Assembly (NCBI GenBank): GCA_027422505.1
Contig: JAPQWV010000331.1
Location: 62,001 to 126,000 of the forward strand
Source of the DNA: Craterostigma plantagineum
Taxonomy: Eukaryota > Streptophyta > Magnoliopsida > Lamiales > Linderniaceae
Direction: 5' to 3'
DNA length: 64,000 bases
This document shows positions 37,287 through 48,528 of this stretch, piece by piece. Below the pieces are notes generated by a model. That model searched no databases. It was not told where the DNA came from and was given only the letters and a program-made list of their open reading frames with translations. The translations under genes were made by a program, and so were the position numbers. Every line of letters begins with the position of its first letter. Position 1 is the first letter of the stretch.

Positions 37287-38938
37287 CTACACATCGTACT
37301 CCCCTAGCTCGATGGCCCATTTTACCATCCATCCTGATAGATCTGGTTTGTCTAATGTCTGCTTCAGAGGGAAGTTAGTCCGCACGCTCACCTTGTGTGA
37401 TAGGAAATATGGCCAAAGTCGGCGAGCAGATGTCATCACGGCTAGTGCAGCCTTCTCGACTTCGGAGTATCTAGTTTCTGCATCTAGCAGCACTTTACTT
37501 ACGAAATAGATGGGCCTCTGGGAGGTCCCTTCCTCCTTTAACATGACGGAGCTTATTGCGTGGTCCCCTATGGAGAAATACAGTACCAGCACGTCCCCAT
37601 CAAAGGCTTAGTCAAAAGGGGGGTGTTGTGGAGGTACTCCTTTAGTTCTTCAAAGGCTTGCTGGCATTCCTTGGTCCACTCGAATTGCTTGTTCTTTCGT
37701 AGTACCTTGAAGAAAGGTAGGCTCCTCTTGGCCGAGTGGGAGATGAATCGACTAAGGGCTGCCAACCGCCCCGTGAGCCTCTGGACTTCCTTGACGCCAT
37801 GGGGAGGTTGCATCTCCAGAATAGCTTTTACTTTCGCGGGGTTTACCTCAATACCTCGCTGGGTCACCATATAGCCCAGGAACTTTCCCGATCTTACTCC
37901 GAACGCACATTTTTCGGGGTTCAGCTTCATGCCGCTTCCTCTAATTGCTTTGAACGCCTCCTCCAGGTCCCTGGTATGATCGGCGAGGTGTATGGACTTC
38001 ATGAGCATATCATCTACGTACACCTCCATGTTTCGGCCTAATTGCTGCTTGAAGACCTTATCCACCATCCGTTGGTACGTGGCTCCCGCGTTTTTAAGTC
38101 CAAAGGGCATTCGAACGTATCCGTATGTTCCCCTTGGTGTCACAAAACAAACCTTATCAAAGTCATTTGAATCAAGACTTACCTGGTGATAGCCCTGGTA
38201 GGCGTCCATTATGCTGAGGACCTCACACCCAGAAGTGGAGTCCACAAGCTGGTCTATTCTGGGCAGCGGGTAATGGTCCTTGGGACAGGCCTTGTTGAGG
38301 TCCCTGAAGTCAATACACATTCTCCATTGCCCATTTCCCTTCTTCACCAGGACAACATTAGCCAACCAGGTGGGGAACTGAATCTCCTGGATGTGGCCCG
38401 CTTGAAGCAATTTATCGACCTCCTCCTTCAAGGTCTGCGCCCTTTCGGCCCCGCATAGTCGGAGTCTCTGCTTAACGGGCTTGGTGCCAGGTAGGACGTT
38501 TAGATGATGTTTGGCTATATCAGGGCGGATTCCTGTCATATCCTTTGGGGAAAATGCGAATAAGTCCGCGTTCCTCTGCAGACACCCGACAAGCTCCTTT
38601 GTGGCTTGTTCCCCTAGGTGTGTCCCTATTTTGGTAGTCCCCCGGGTTGGTCGGGGTACAGCTCTATGTTGACTAGCTCCTCATCTTGTTCGGGCTGCAA
38701 GCTCGTAGGTCCCCCTCCTTCGATCTTAATCCTCTTGTCTCGACCGCTCCCTTCTCTGACGTCCTCCTTTCCCTTAGTTACTGCCTTGACTTCATTGGCG
38801 TAGCATCGGCGAGAATCTTGCTGATCCCCCAATATCTCTCTAACATGCTCCCCTACTGGGAACTTAATTTTCAGGTGGTAAGTAGAGGGGATTGCTCTGA
38901 ACTCGTTGATGGCGGGTCGTCCCAGAATGACATTGTAA
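37287..38938 (-). pseudogene. Gypsy reverse transcriptase and RT-linked RNase H
   Basis: The RT core is intact from about 38539 to 37600: ACPKDHYPLPRIDQLVDSTS, FVTPRGTYGYVRMPFGLKNA and the catalytic YVDDM. After LLTKPL a one-base shift near 37595 moves the RNase H part (ISSVMLKEEGTSQRPIYFVS) to another frame, which ends at TAG 37287-37289. Between 38540 and 38938 lies the protease-RT linker, starting at the MITE insertion point. Reverse transcription is the family function; the frameshift separates RT from RNase H. Confidence 0.9.
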
Positions 38939-39854
38939 GAGCATCTCCAATAGTTCCTCTACCTATAAAGTTGCAACAGTACAATTCCTCCAGCTATAGA
39001 GTTTGAACAGTATCACTGAACTCCAACAATCTCCTCTATATTTTCCTCTATACGGATTAACCACACTATAGTCTATTATATTTAATTTAAAGTATGCATT
39101 TTCGTTATAATTTGGATTTTAAATAATTTATTGAAATACTATTTCACAATAATTAAGTGACCTAAAGTATTCATTAATTTATTTTATAGATGAAATAATC
39201 ATATAAAATAAATATTTATCTGTAAAACTAATATTATCATTGTTTTATTTATTTTTCAGAATGAAGTATTCAATAAATTATAATATTAGTTGTTTGCTAT
39301 ATAATTAAATAAATTTCTGCAAAATTATTGGAAAAAATTATAATATATATTTTACAATCCATCATTAATGTTAACATATTAATACTAAACGTATGGAGCT
39401 ATTACAATAAAAATGATAATATGATTTATCTAACCATTATTGGCGCTAGTTAATGTAAGAAACAAAAAAACTAAATACAAACAAAAATTAGAAAAAAAGT
39501 ACACGAATAATAGACAAAAAAAGATGAAATACTCGTGGAAAACAAAAGTATACTCTCTCCTTCACTATTCATCGTCGTCTTCATTTGATCGCACTATTCC
39601 TTCGTCAGTCTTCCCAAAAATCAGATTCCAAAGGAAAAACCCCAATATTGAAACCCTAAATTAAATTCAATCACATAAAAAAAGAAACTCAAAAATAAAA
39701 AATAAACACATAGCGGGTGAACAGTGCCCCGCTTCACATAGCGGGACACTGTTCATTCCTCCACAATTGGTGTGGCGTTTAGTGTGCCATTGGAGCTCCT
39801 CCAACCTTAATTCTGGCGTTTAGTGTGGCGTTTAGGGTGTCTTTGGAGATGCTC
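38939..39854. mobile_element. PIF/Harbinger-like MITE nested in gypsy protease region
   Basis: 916 bp with terminal inverted repeats GAGCATCTCCAA and a perfect TAA duplication (38936-38938 and 39855-39857). The gypsy reading frame stops at one edge and resumes at the other with nothing lost but the duplicated triplet, which proves insertion. AT rich, no transposase, internal GGCGTTTAGTGTG repeats near the right end. Confidence 0.9.
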
Positions 39855-40366
39855 TAAGAGGAGGAGATGTCAACCACAAGGAAGTTGATCATTTTCACAA
39901 TCCGAACAGGATCTCTTCCCATTCCGACGGGTAACGTTATTTCTCCCATGGGCTGTATCCCAGGTCCCCCGAATCCGTACAAGGCGGTGGAAACGGGTCG
40001 TAGCTCCACTCCCAGGTCCATTTTTCTGAAACAGTCTAGGAATAGGATGTCAGCTGAGCTCCCCCGGTCTATAAAGACTCGGGATACATCGTATCCAGCG
40101 ATATCGGTTGTGATGATCAAAGCATCGTTATGCGGTCTAGTGATGTGTTCTTCGTCCTTTGGCCCGAATTGTACGTTCGCGATGACCTCCGTGTGCCCTA
40201 CTAATCCCCATGGTTGGAGTTCCCCAGTTGTCCTGGCATAAGACTTCCTAGCTCGGTTGGAATCCCCACCACTGGGACCTCCGATAATAATCAGGATGGG
40301 GGCCCTGGGCTGTCCTGGAGGACCTTTGTCTGCCGGAGGTGGCAGCAGTTTACCCTTATTCGGCAC
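39855..40366 (-). pseudogene. Gypsy aspartic protease region
   Basis: Contains the retropepsin active-site region as FIDRGSSADILFLD, where plant gypsy copies usually have D-T/N/G-GSS. The Arg is an unusual substitution that probably kills activity. The frame continues to the MITE insertion at 39854. Confidence 0.8.
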
Positions 40367-42040
40367 AGGTCCCCCTCTTCCTTTTCGTTCTTCCGGGGGA
40401 TGGGCTCAGGCCCCCGCTTGACAAACTCCTTCAAATGTCCTGCCTGTATGAGTCTCTCTATCTCATCCTTCAAGTGATAGCAATTGTTAGTATGGTGCCC
40501 GTATTCATTATGGTAACGACAATACAAGTTAGAGTAAGGTCTAGAAGGTCCTGAGGACCCGGCGAAGGGTTTCCTTAAGGCTGGGTGTCGTCCTGCTACA
40601 GCTAAGACCTCCTCAGGATTAGCACGCAATGGAGTGAACCTCCGTGGGGCCCTGGCCAGAGATCCCCAAGGCTCTTTGTGAGGCACACGCAGAGGTGGCC
40701 TCGCATGTCCTTGGCTTCTCACGGCCCCTTCCTTCTTTGGCGTGGTTATCTGCTTCTCCACTTGTGCTTTGGTCATCTTGCTCTCTTCCAAGTTAATATA
40801 CTTGTCCGCCCTCAGCAGTAGGTCCTCGAAGTCGGCGGTGGTCTCTTGGAGAGAGAAGCGAAGAAGTCCCCATCCCGAAGTCCGTTTATCAGGGCGCTAA
40901 CCTTGACAGAAGGCGTAGCCGTCGGTACCTCCAAAGATGCAATGTTGAACCTGTTTATGTATGCCCGTAGGCTCTCATTTTCCCCATGCCGTACTTGGAA
41001 GAGCGACATGTCGGACTTGGGCTGTTTTCGGGCGCTGGCGAACTGAGTGATGAATATCAACTGGAGTTCTTCAAAAGATTTGATAGATCCCGGTGCTAAC
41101 TGGCTGAACCATTGCTGGGCCACCCTTACTAAGGTGGTTAAGAACACTCTGCATTTGACCCCATCTGAGAAATCATGGAGCAGGATGGTGTTCTGAAAAC
41201 GCAGGACGTGCTCCACGGGGTCCGTCGTCCCATCGTATTCATATGGCAACTGTTTGAAGTTAGATGAGACCTCCCATACTAGTAGCTCCTTTGCGAAAGG
41301 CATTCCCGGTACTAGCCCTTCTCCTATCCTTGGCGGCATGGTTCTACTCCTGACACCGTCCACTACCTGCTTGAGGTCCACCAGTTGATCCCGCAACTCT
41401 TTTTCTCTTTTGATCCAAGTTTCCTCTTTTTCCTCTGGGCGTAGCGTGACCTTTTTCCTTCTTTTGGAGCCTTCCTCCCCTTTAGCGTGGTCCGGGGCTT
41501 TGCTGACGGACTCGACGGAGATCAGCGTGGGGGTTCTAACGTCCTTTTCTGGCTGATCCGCCTTGTTTGGCTCCTCTTCCTTCCCCCGAACCTGTTCCGC
41601 AGCTCCCCCACGTCCCTCAGGATGCTTGGGGGGTTCTTCTTCCTTCCTGGACTCATTCTCTGATTCGGACAATCGCTTGCTGTGTTCAGAGGGCGTTGCC
41701 TGGGGTTGCGGCTGCGTCTCGTTTTCCCCAGTTACTTCTGTGAACTTACCGTCTACTTGCTCGGTCTCGAAGGTTGGGCCCTTTTTCGTTGTCTCCTTTT
41801 CCTTCTTCTCTCAGCCAGGGTACTATTGACAGTGTTGCGCACCAAGAGGTCCAACTGTGCGGCGGTCAAGGTGATTGGTGTTTCTGGCGATATCACAACA
41901 GGAGTAGGTGCCAGGGTGGCGTCTTGCCTTGCCGTATCGCCCCCTGCTACCTCCCTAAACTGCGGGTCCAATTTTTTCGGTATAGAGGAGTCTCCCTCCA
42001 TCAGCGTCCTCACGTTTCTTGTCTTATCCCTGTAACACAA
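40291..42040 (-). pseudogene. Gypsy gag, in shifted frames
   Basis: Gag begins near 42040 and shifts frame between 41753 and 41672. The retrotransposon gag domain runs to about 40812 (DPVEHVLRFQNTILLHDFSD, FITQFASARKQPKSDMSLFQ). A further segment (40291-40791) has a nucleocapsid-like finger CRYHNEYGHHTNNC of C-H-H-C type and the motif LKDEIERLIQAGHLKEFV. Gag forms the virus-like particle. Confidence 0.85.
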
Positions 42041-42117
42041 AAATAAAAAACAACGAGAAATTTTTCAACGCAACCTCGTACCTTGCTCGAGAAATTTCTC
42101 ACGCCTTTAACTCCGGA

Positions 42118-42135
42118 TTCCCACAGACGGCGCCA
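42118..42135 (-). other. Primer binding site of the gypsy element
   Basis: On the minus strand TGGCGCCGTCTGTGGGAA follows the 5' LTR after 2 bp. TGGCGCC-type sites are typical of Tat/Athila-group gypsy elements. I did not assign the tRNA. Confidence 0.75.
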
Positions 42136-42137
42136 TT

Positions 42138-42507
42138 TGATATGGGGCAAACCCAATCAAAGATATTTTTACGTGTGGGGGCTCTGGATAGTTTGCGGTA
42201 GATTGATAGTTATGCAGTTTTCCGGGTAATCGAGGGGTTGTGGATGCTGGGACGTAAACAGAAAGAACAACAGGGATTTACGTGGTTCGAATCCTATTGG
42301 ATTCTACGTCCACGGGGCACTGGGAACTATTTTTCACTAAGCAGCAACGCGTTACACACTCATATAATCCTCTCCTTCGCTCCTAAAACATGAAAACACG
42401 TTCAATATATCTAAAGAGAGAATGCGAGGTGAATGCTTTTTAGAGAGATAAAATCCTCTGGAAAATATGGCCAAGTCCTTCTTTTATATCAGCTCCCCGC
42501 CGTTTGT
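42138..42507 (-). repeat. 5' LTR of the gypsy element, truncated
   Basis: Nearly identical to 31312-31681, then homology stops abruptly after CCGCCGTTTGT. About 254 bp, corresponding to the upstream promoter part of U3, are missing; only about 20 bp remain upstream of the TATA box. Confidence 0.9.
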
Positions 42508-44510
42508 CTGCGTGTTGAGAGGACGGCAGATGTGGTCAGTTTCCGACGATACGGTGTTATGCAGTTTTTGGAGTCAAGGCATTTCGACAAGATGGTGACG
42601 ATGTTTGGGACCTACTGTGATACAGTGGTCCGTGAGGTATTTTCTAACCTTTCTCCTAGCTTGAACGATCCTAGTTCTAGGAAGTATGGGAAACTATTTT
42701 TGAGTTCTTGGGTACTCCCAATGTTGATATGGAGGAGGAGTATGATAATAATGAGGTAGTGTTGTTCCTAACTGGGGTAGAATGAAGGAATGGGACGGAA
42801 ATTTTTCATGCAGCTTTTTAACCTCACTCTACTCTGTGCTCTTTCAAATTGGCATATTTAACTGGTGGCCAACGGCAAATGAGACCCGTGTGACTGAGAA
42901 TATGGCACATAGGCACATATTCTCTACGCACTTGGGAAAAATCTGCCTCTGAATTTGGGTGAGTTAGTGCTGGATCCACTAGCTAAGGAGGTCGAGAAAC
43001 AGTCACCGGGGATTCTTCCGTTCCCATCACCGATCTATGGGATGTTGGTCCGTGGAGGGTTCGAGTCAACGCGCAAAGATGTGGTGGTGACCATCAAGGT
43101 GCCATATGCTGTTTCGTACATGCACCTATCGGGGCCGAAGAAGGTTGTTGATCTGCCATGGTGAGCACCTGTTGAGGATGTTGACCAAAATGTTGCCTCA
43201 ACATCGACTTCCAAGTCCAGCTTAGAACGACACCATTGCATTTCTGACTTCTCAGCTGACCATTCTGAAGGAGTTGCATTCTTCCCAAAAAGGGGGAGTA
43301 GAGGCAGAAGTTAGGACACGAGAAGCGGCTGGGACGAGTCGTCGTGCAGAGGATCAAGCCGAGCAGCAAGGAAATCAAGGAGCTGAAACAGGAGATGGAG
43401 CGCAAGGAGTTGAGGAGCTGGTGAAGATGCAAGTGGCGAGGATGCCGAGACCTCAATCGAAAGTCTGAACATTTAGACTTTGGTTGAGGTTGTGTGTGTG
43501 GTGCATGCATTTTTTTGTGTTTTTGTTCTTTTGCCTGCGCATGTTTAATTCTCTATGGACAAATGTTATTCTTTTGCAGATATTTTTCAGACCTCTATGG
43601 CTTGTACTAATATTTAGTACTTTGAATAGTTTAGTGCTATTCTGTTTTTTCGTCTAACTCTAACCGTTTTGTGGTTGAGTAGATCTGGCCGTCAGGGGGA
43701 GTTTCGCAATGACTGACTTCTGCAGTGATTTTGGGAAGAAAGATAAAAAGGGAGAGATTGTTAATGTTGAACTTTCAACATTGGCAATGTTGGGGTAACA
43801 TTCTAGTCAACACTTGTTTGCCGAGAATGTTCCCTTTCTCAGTTTTATCTATCATGCCCAAAATCTATTTTATTGATGACGTGGCATTTTTCTAGTATTG
43901 TGCAGGTTATGGATAGAGGATGGCATGGATCAAACCGCGTGGATGAAGTGTGGATAAGCTAGAGTGAAAATAGGAAAGGAGCATACCAAATATAGCAGAC
44001 TTGGAGCTCAAGTGAAGACCGAAACTTGGAGCTGACCAAGTCAACTCAAAACGATCAATAACGGTCCAACCTCACTTAGTGGACATTAGTGGACGTTATG
44101 GGCGGTTACCAAGTCGTTGGGGAAGTCTTTAGAAGGCGAAGACATATATAAGGCGAAGGACTTATCCGTTCGGAGTGACGAACTTACAACGAGCGAGACA
44201 GAGATTTTAAGAGTGAGTTCGAGCGAGTTTTCTCTTTAGAGAGTTTTCTTTTTAGTCTAGCTTTTCAAAGGTCGAAAGATCTTGTAGTTTGCAGAGTCCT
44301 TTTCGATTCGTAGTTTACGCTAGGCTGGTTTTTTACTATCCTTTTTTATAGTTTGTAATCAATCTTTATAGTGGAGTTTTGCGCCTTGAGCACGTAGCAA
44401 GTTATTTGACTTGCTGCACAAAATCAGTTTTTGTGTTCGTTTCGTTTTGTTACTAAGTCACTATCATTTCCGCTGTGTGTTTTTAAGTGAGTGTGAGTGT
44501 TAGTCCAACA
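42508..44510 (+). mobile_element. Remnant of a second LTR element (putative plant transposon protein type)
   Basis: Broken plus-strand frames include CDTVVREVFSNLSPSLNDPS (near 42620-42680), GELVLDPLAKEVEKQSPG (42958-43011) and a Gln/Glu/Arg-rich tail to about 43468. These resemble the gag-like putative plant transposon protein domain. A purine tract AAAAAGGGAGAGATTG precedes a candidate LTR. The left part is lost at the junction with the gypsy LTR. Confidence 0.65.
43759..44510 (+). repeat. Candidate LTR of the second element
   Basis: Starts TGTTAATGTTGA and ends GTCCAACA, about 752 bp, with TATATAAG at about 44146. Only one copy is visible, so the boundaries rest on the TG/CA ends and the adjacent purine tract. 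Confidence 0.55.
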
Positions 44511-44606
44511 TCACGTCCAACATCAGACTACAACTTAGTATATTTTACATCCTTTAGTAAGGGACCCCCACCAATATGTGATCAAAATTCTCGAAAAGGG
44601 CAAGGA

Positions 44607-45355
44607 TCAAAATGGCACCTTGATCCATCTTCCATACAAAATCAGGCACGTGATCATCACTCTCTCTGCAAGCTCTCGCCTTTTCTGTCAAAAACATCCA
44701 TGCATCTACGTTTCCTTGCAACGATATGCTGAAGCATTTCTTGGTTTTCATTACATTTACCTTGACGAGAATCTGAAGAAAGCTTGTCCCTTTGTTTGGC
44801 ACATTATCTGCTACGAAGCTTTCCACAAGTAAACATCAAAGTTAAAGAAACTTAGAGAAAAGGGAAAAATTGAAGGGCTTGGATTACATATATATATATA
44901 TATATATATATGTAGTATTATAGCTTACTTGTTGAACCATGTGTACTGCGGTGGGTTCATCTCGTAAAGCTGTTCAAGAACTGTTCTTACAGCTTTGAAT
45001 GTGAAGTAGTCTATGAGCTCCGCCATTAATACTACTTAGAAGAGAATAGAAGTCTGTAATAGATCTCAGATAATCAATGGAGTTGCTTTGTACTAACCAT
45101 TTTGACATGGTTGAAGGTATGTTCGTACTGGTCGCCGATTTCGTCGACGACGAGGGTCGTCTTCCTCTTAGTAATCTTTTTTCTTGAGATCATTTTTGGG
45201 TAGAGTATCCTAATTTGTTCTTGATGAAGGAAGCTAGTGCTCAAATCTACCTTGCGCTTTCTCTTCGCTTTCTTCTTGTAAGAAGGTGAAGCTATCATGG
45301 CGTATGATGATGATCTGCTTGAATAATGAGTAATGGGCTTCAATGATGTTGCCAT
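44607..45355 (-). CDS. Small plastid-type protein, RbcX-like, probably truncated
   Basis: Four exons (45098-45355, 44929-45017, 44761-44818, 44607-44684) give 160 aa. The N terminus (MATSLKPITHYSSRSSSYAM) is Ser/Thr/Lys-rich and fits a plastid transit peptide. The rest is helical: LIDYFTFKAVRTVLEQLYEM, NPPQYTWFNNFVADN and RRELAERVMITCLILYGRWI. The pattern loosely matches RbcX, a Rubisco assembly chaperone, but it may be another conserved plastid family. At the 3' end the frame reads TGGATCAAG then GTGCCA, which looks like a splice donor, and a stop follows at once. A further exon may have been displaced or lost to the transposon block directly to the left. Confidence 0.5.
44886..44911. repeat. 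(AT)n microsatellite in intron 2 of the RbcX-like gene
   Basis: About 13 AT dinucleotides, within the intron 44819-44928. Confidence 0.85.
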
Positions 45356-46082
45356 ACCACAACCGATGACCGAAACCCTCTATTAGACATAATAATTTTG
45401 CCTTCTCTTTTTCTTGATTCAGGAGATCTGAAGATTTTTGGGAGGTTGAATCTTCTGGTAGGTTGTGATATTTATTTTAACGTGAATTTTTGGGACTTGG
45501 AAGATTTCTGAGGCCAGAGATCTTCCACACAGCTGTTTTCTATTTACAGTATGAACTGTGAATAAAGATCCTCTTTTTAGTCTCTCTCTCTCTCTCTCTT
45601 TCTCCGTCAATCAAGATTCAGATATGTTCATTCATCACCTAATGTGCTTAAGCTATCACATAATCTTCCCTTCATATTACGTACAAGAAAACTTTCAAAA
45701 AATCAACGCTAAAATATTACAGTAAAAACGGCATGTATTGGGTACTGTAATGGATCTGAAACAGCTCAAGTTCAGTTCATATTACTGACGCCTGCAAGAT
45801 CATCATCATAACAAATCACTTCACACATTTTGTCTACACACATCCAATGATTACGAGGTTGCTTAACAAAGACGTCTAAGGGTCAGCTTATTCCTTAAAG
45901 AACCGTCTTCCACCCAGGGGCAGTTTGGTCATTTCAATGACCCTCAACTCAAGGCTCGAACGTAACCGCCAACTAATAACTCCCAGACAGTACTGAGATT
46001 CACTTGTCACGTACAATACAACCTCGATCAGAAAGGTGGTCGTAGATAAATCATCTTACAAGTAACCACCGATAAGCACTAA
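45356..46082. other. Intergenic, upstream of the RbcX-like gene
   Basis: Presumed promoter of the minus-strand gene, with a short (CT)n run at about 45582-45599. No other feature recognised. Confidence 0.4.
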
Positions 46083-46821
46083 GAGCATCTCCAATCGAAC
46101 CGTAAAACTCAAAATATGAGGTAAAAACACTCCAACCGTCCCCCAAATCAAAACTCAAAATGCGATTTTTTATTTCTCTCTCGTCGAATGGACTGAAATA
46201 TGCGTTTTGCGTCAAGTAGATGCGTTTGTTCTTTCAAAATTCCATTCAAGCCCTTTTAATTCTGTAATTATTAAACACATCCATGCCACAAATAAAACAA
46301 ATAGATAAATATATTATAAAGAAGCGTGAGTCGGTTGAATGGAGGATAGAGTAAACATGGGCGATTTTTTCAATTTGCTGCTGGCGAAAATATTCTTTTT
46401 ACTATTGTCTTGTCTAAATTTCATTGATTTGGCGTTTTTATTCCTAATAAGGTTTCATTTGTTGTTGTTTGATAATATAGTATGTTAAATGAATATAGGA
46501 ATCAAATGGTTTCTAATAAAAATATATAAAAGGATATTATTATTAATAAATATTTTATTCTATGTTTTATTAATATGAAAAAACATGGAGTTTAGTTAAA
46601 TTTTGTGAAATTATTTTTTTAAATCGAATTTAAAATAATAGTACGATCTAATTTGTAAAGTTGAAAATTATATGGGTAATATTAAAAAATCTGGTAGAAA
46701 TAATATTACAAAATGGTCTTTTGAGTTTGAGAATTGGTTTGCCGGTTGGAGAAAAATTACTGCATTATGAGTTTGTGAATGAGTTTGAGTTTGAGAATGA
46801 GTTTTTCGGTTGGAGATGGTC
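46083..46821. mobile_element. PIF/Harbinger-like MITE
   Basis: Left end GAGCATCTCCAATCGAAC; complement of the right end GACCATCTCCAACCGAAA. TAA is present on both flanks (46080-46082 and 46822-46824). 739 bp, AT rich, non-coding. Same terminal type as 38939-39854 and 53518-54077. Confidence 0.85.
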
Positions 46822-46903
46822 TAAAATTATTCATCACCAATAATAAACGAGCAAAGCAACTCCCACGAATTCCCTTCTCTCTGTAGATATATAAGTATCA
46901 GAT

Positions 46904-47308
46904 ATGGCAGCCATGGAAGACCCAGGTGGCGCCGCCGCCGCCGCCGCCTCCCCTCACTTCGTCCGCCGGAAGTGCACCACCACCAGGATGCTCGGGCACG
47001 GCGGAGGGAGGAGAATCCGAGCTGGGCCGCCCTGCCCAGAGTGTGGCAAGAGGTTCTCGTCGCCGAAAGCACTCCACGGCCACATGCGCACCCACCCCGA
47101 GCGTGGGTGGCGTGGGATGAACGCGCCGCCGCCCAGAAATCGCTCTCCAATTCAGGCAGAAGCAACTGCTTTCTGCGACGACGAAGGAAGAGGAGCTGGT
47201 CGAAGTGGGTCCTCCTCCTTTCTGATTATTACGGAGGATGATTTCGAGGTGGCCGCTTGCCTGTTGATGCTTTCTGTTTCTACGCCCTTTAATTGCGTGC
47301 CATTTTGA
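46904..47308 (+). CDS. Single C2H2 zinc-finger protein (ZAT-like)
   Basis: Intronless gene for 134 aa. One C2H2 finger (about residues 44-64) begins CPECGKRF and ends KALHGHMRTH, so the plant QALGGH hexad is replaced by KALHGH. It is followed by PERGWRGMNAPPP. An Ala run near the N terminus comes from GCC repeats, and EVAACLLMLS near the C terminus recalls the conserved block of ZAT-type regulators. A nuclear DNA-binding role is inferred. The 5' region begins right beside a MITE ending at 46821, so the promoter may include MITE sequence. Family is clear; target genes are unknown. Confidence 0.8.
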   Translation: MAAMEDPGGAAAAAASPHFVRRKCTTTRMLGHGGGRRIRAGPPCPECGKRFSSPKALHGHMRTHPERGWRGMNAPPPRNRSPIQAEATAFCDDEGRGAGRSGSSSFLIITEDDFEVAACLLMLSVSTPFNCVPF

Positions 47309-47667
47309 AGTTTTGGATTTGATTTGAGGATATTGTTCGTATATACCGATGGTTTCGGACATGAGATTGAGGGGGACTTAATGCTTTTATTTTTCTTGCA
47401 CACTCCATGTATATAGACTTGTTAACAGTAGCTGCTATAGTATAGCTGATGTGTGTGGAGGATAACGAGTTTGATTTGATTGCGTTGTTAATCGAGAATT
47501 TGATGATGATTTGAGATTAGGGTTTGCGGGGTTGTTGGTTGGGCCATTAGTTAGTGTGTTGGTCTCTGATTGCCTCCCTCAAGTTTGGGGAGTTTTACGT
47601 GTATTTCATGATGTAATAATAATGACTGTTGTTGGTTTAGTGCATCGTGTTTGTGAAGGAATTTTTC
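47309..47667. other. C2H2 gene 3' flank
   Basis: About 360 bp, T-rich, fits 3' UTR and spacer. No other feature seen. Confidence 0.4.
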
Positions 47668-48159
47668 GGCTAAAATGTATATAACTCCCTCGTGCTTTCG
47701 TCGAAATGCACATAAACCCCGTTTTTTTTGTTCTACGTTACTCCCTCGTGGTTTAACTAAAGTTGCATCGTACCCTCCGGGCAGCAGCTTTTGCCCGAAA
47801 TTGGATTACACGCGCTCAAATGAACATATTATTTACTATTAAATAACCAGAATAATCCCAACTATTCACCTTCTTTTCAAATGATAACCCCCGAGCAGCA
47901 GTTTTTACTCTAGAGAGAGTCGGGGTTATCATTTGAAAAGGAGGTGAATAGTTGGGGATTATTTCGGTCATTTAACAGTAAATAATATGGTCCAAGCTTA
48001 ACCCACTTGCAATAAGAGCGTGTGTAATCCAATTTCGGGCAAAAACTGCTGCCCGGTGGTACGGTGCAATTAGTTAAACTATGAGGGAGTACCGTACAAT
48101 AAAAAACCACGGGGTGTATTTGCATTTAGCGAAAACAAGAGGGGATTTGCATTTTACCC
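47668..48159. mobile_element. Foldback element: long inverted repeat of about 230-bp arms
   Basis: The left arm from GGCTAAAATG pairs with the right arm ending CATTTTACCC. Paired blocks include CTCCCTCGTG, GGGCAGCAG, GCCCGAAATTGGATTACAC and TATTATTTACT. The centre is a perfect 18-bp stem, 47874-47891 with 47922-47939, around a 30-nt loop. No ORF and no clear target duplication. Likely a Mutator-like or foldback MITE. Confidence 0.8.
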
Positions 48160-48488
48160 TTTTTTTATCATGCGATTATAATTCCAACTCAACGGTAGTA
48201 GTCCGACATTAATTCCCAAACGAAGATATCCACATTACAACCATGCATGTTCCTTGATATGCACCTAAATAATAATGAAAGTAAGTCATTAAATACTTCT
48301 ATTTTCAAGGTTTATCACTTTATTAATTTTTTTCACAATTTTCCCTAAAATAGAATTTATTTATCATATTTATATATACTAGGAAAGTTAATTCGATAAT
48401 TCCAAAAGCATACGGATTGAACTCCCCACTGATAATATAGTTGACTAAGTTCGTGGATTCACTTTCTTCTTTGGGATTCAAAACTCGA

Positions 48489-48528
<40 letters not shown>

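Larger units (their letters stand above)
31312..42507 (-). mobile_element. Tat-lineage Ty3/gypsy LTR retrotransposon, damaged
   Basis: An 11.2-kb element with gag-pol on the minus strand in the gypsy order gag, protease, RT, RNase H, integrase. It has a second archaeal-type RNase H after the RT-linked one, and an ORF on the opposite strand between integrase and the 3' LTR; both are marks of the Tat clade. The 3' LTR is 31312-31935 and the truncated 5' LTR is 42138-42507. Over about 370 shared bp I count about four differences, so insertion was fairly recent. Nonsense codons and frameshifts in pol show it cannot act alone. A MITE is nested at 38939-39854. Confidence 0.92.

Noticed and set aside
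35629..37874. Several plus-strand ORFs of 100-160 codons within the gypsy pol region
   Set aside because: They are antisense shadows of integrase, RNase H and RT; only the unit at 32335-34689 has its own domain features.
31312..42507. Endogenous pararetrovirus instead of an LTR retrotransposon
   Set aside because: LTRs, primer site, polypurine tract and integrase are present, and there is no movement or aphid-transmission protein.
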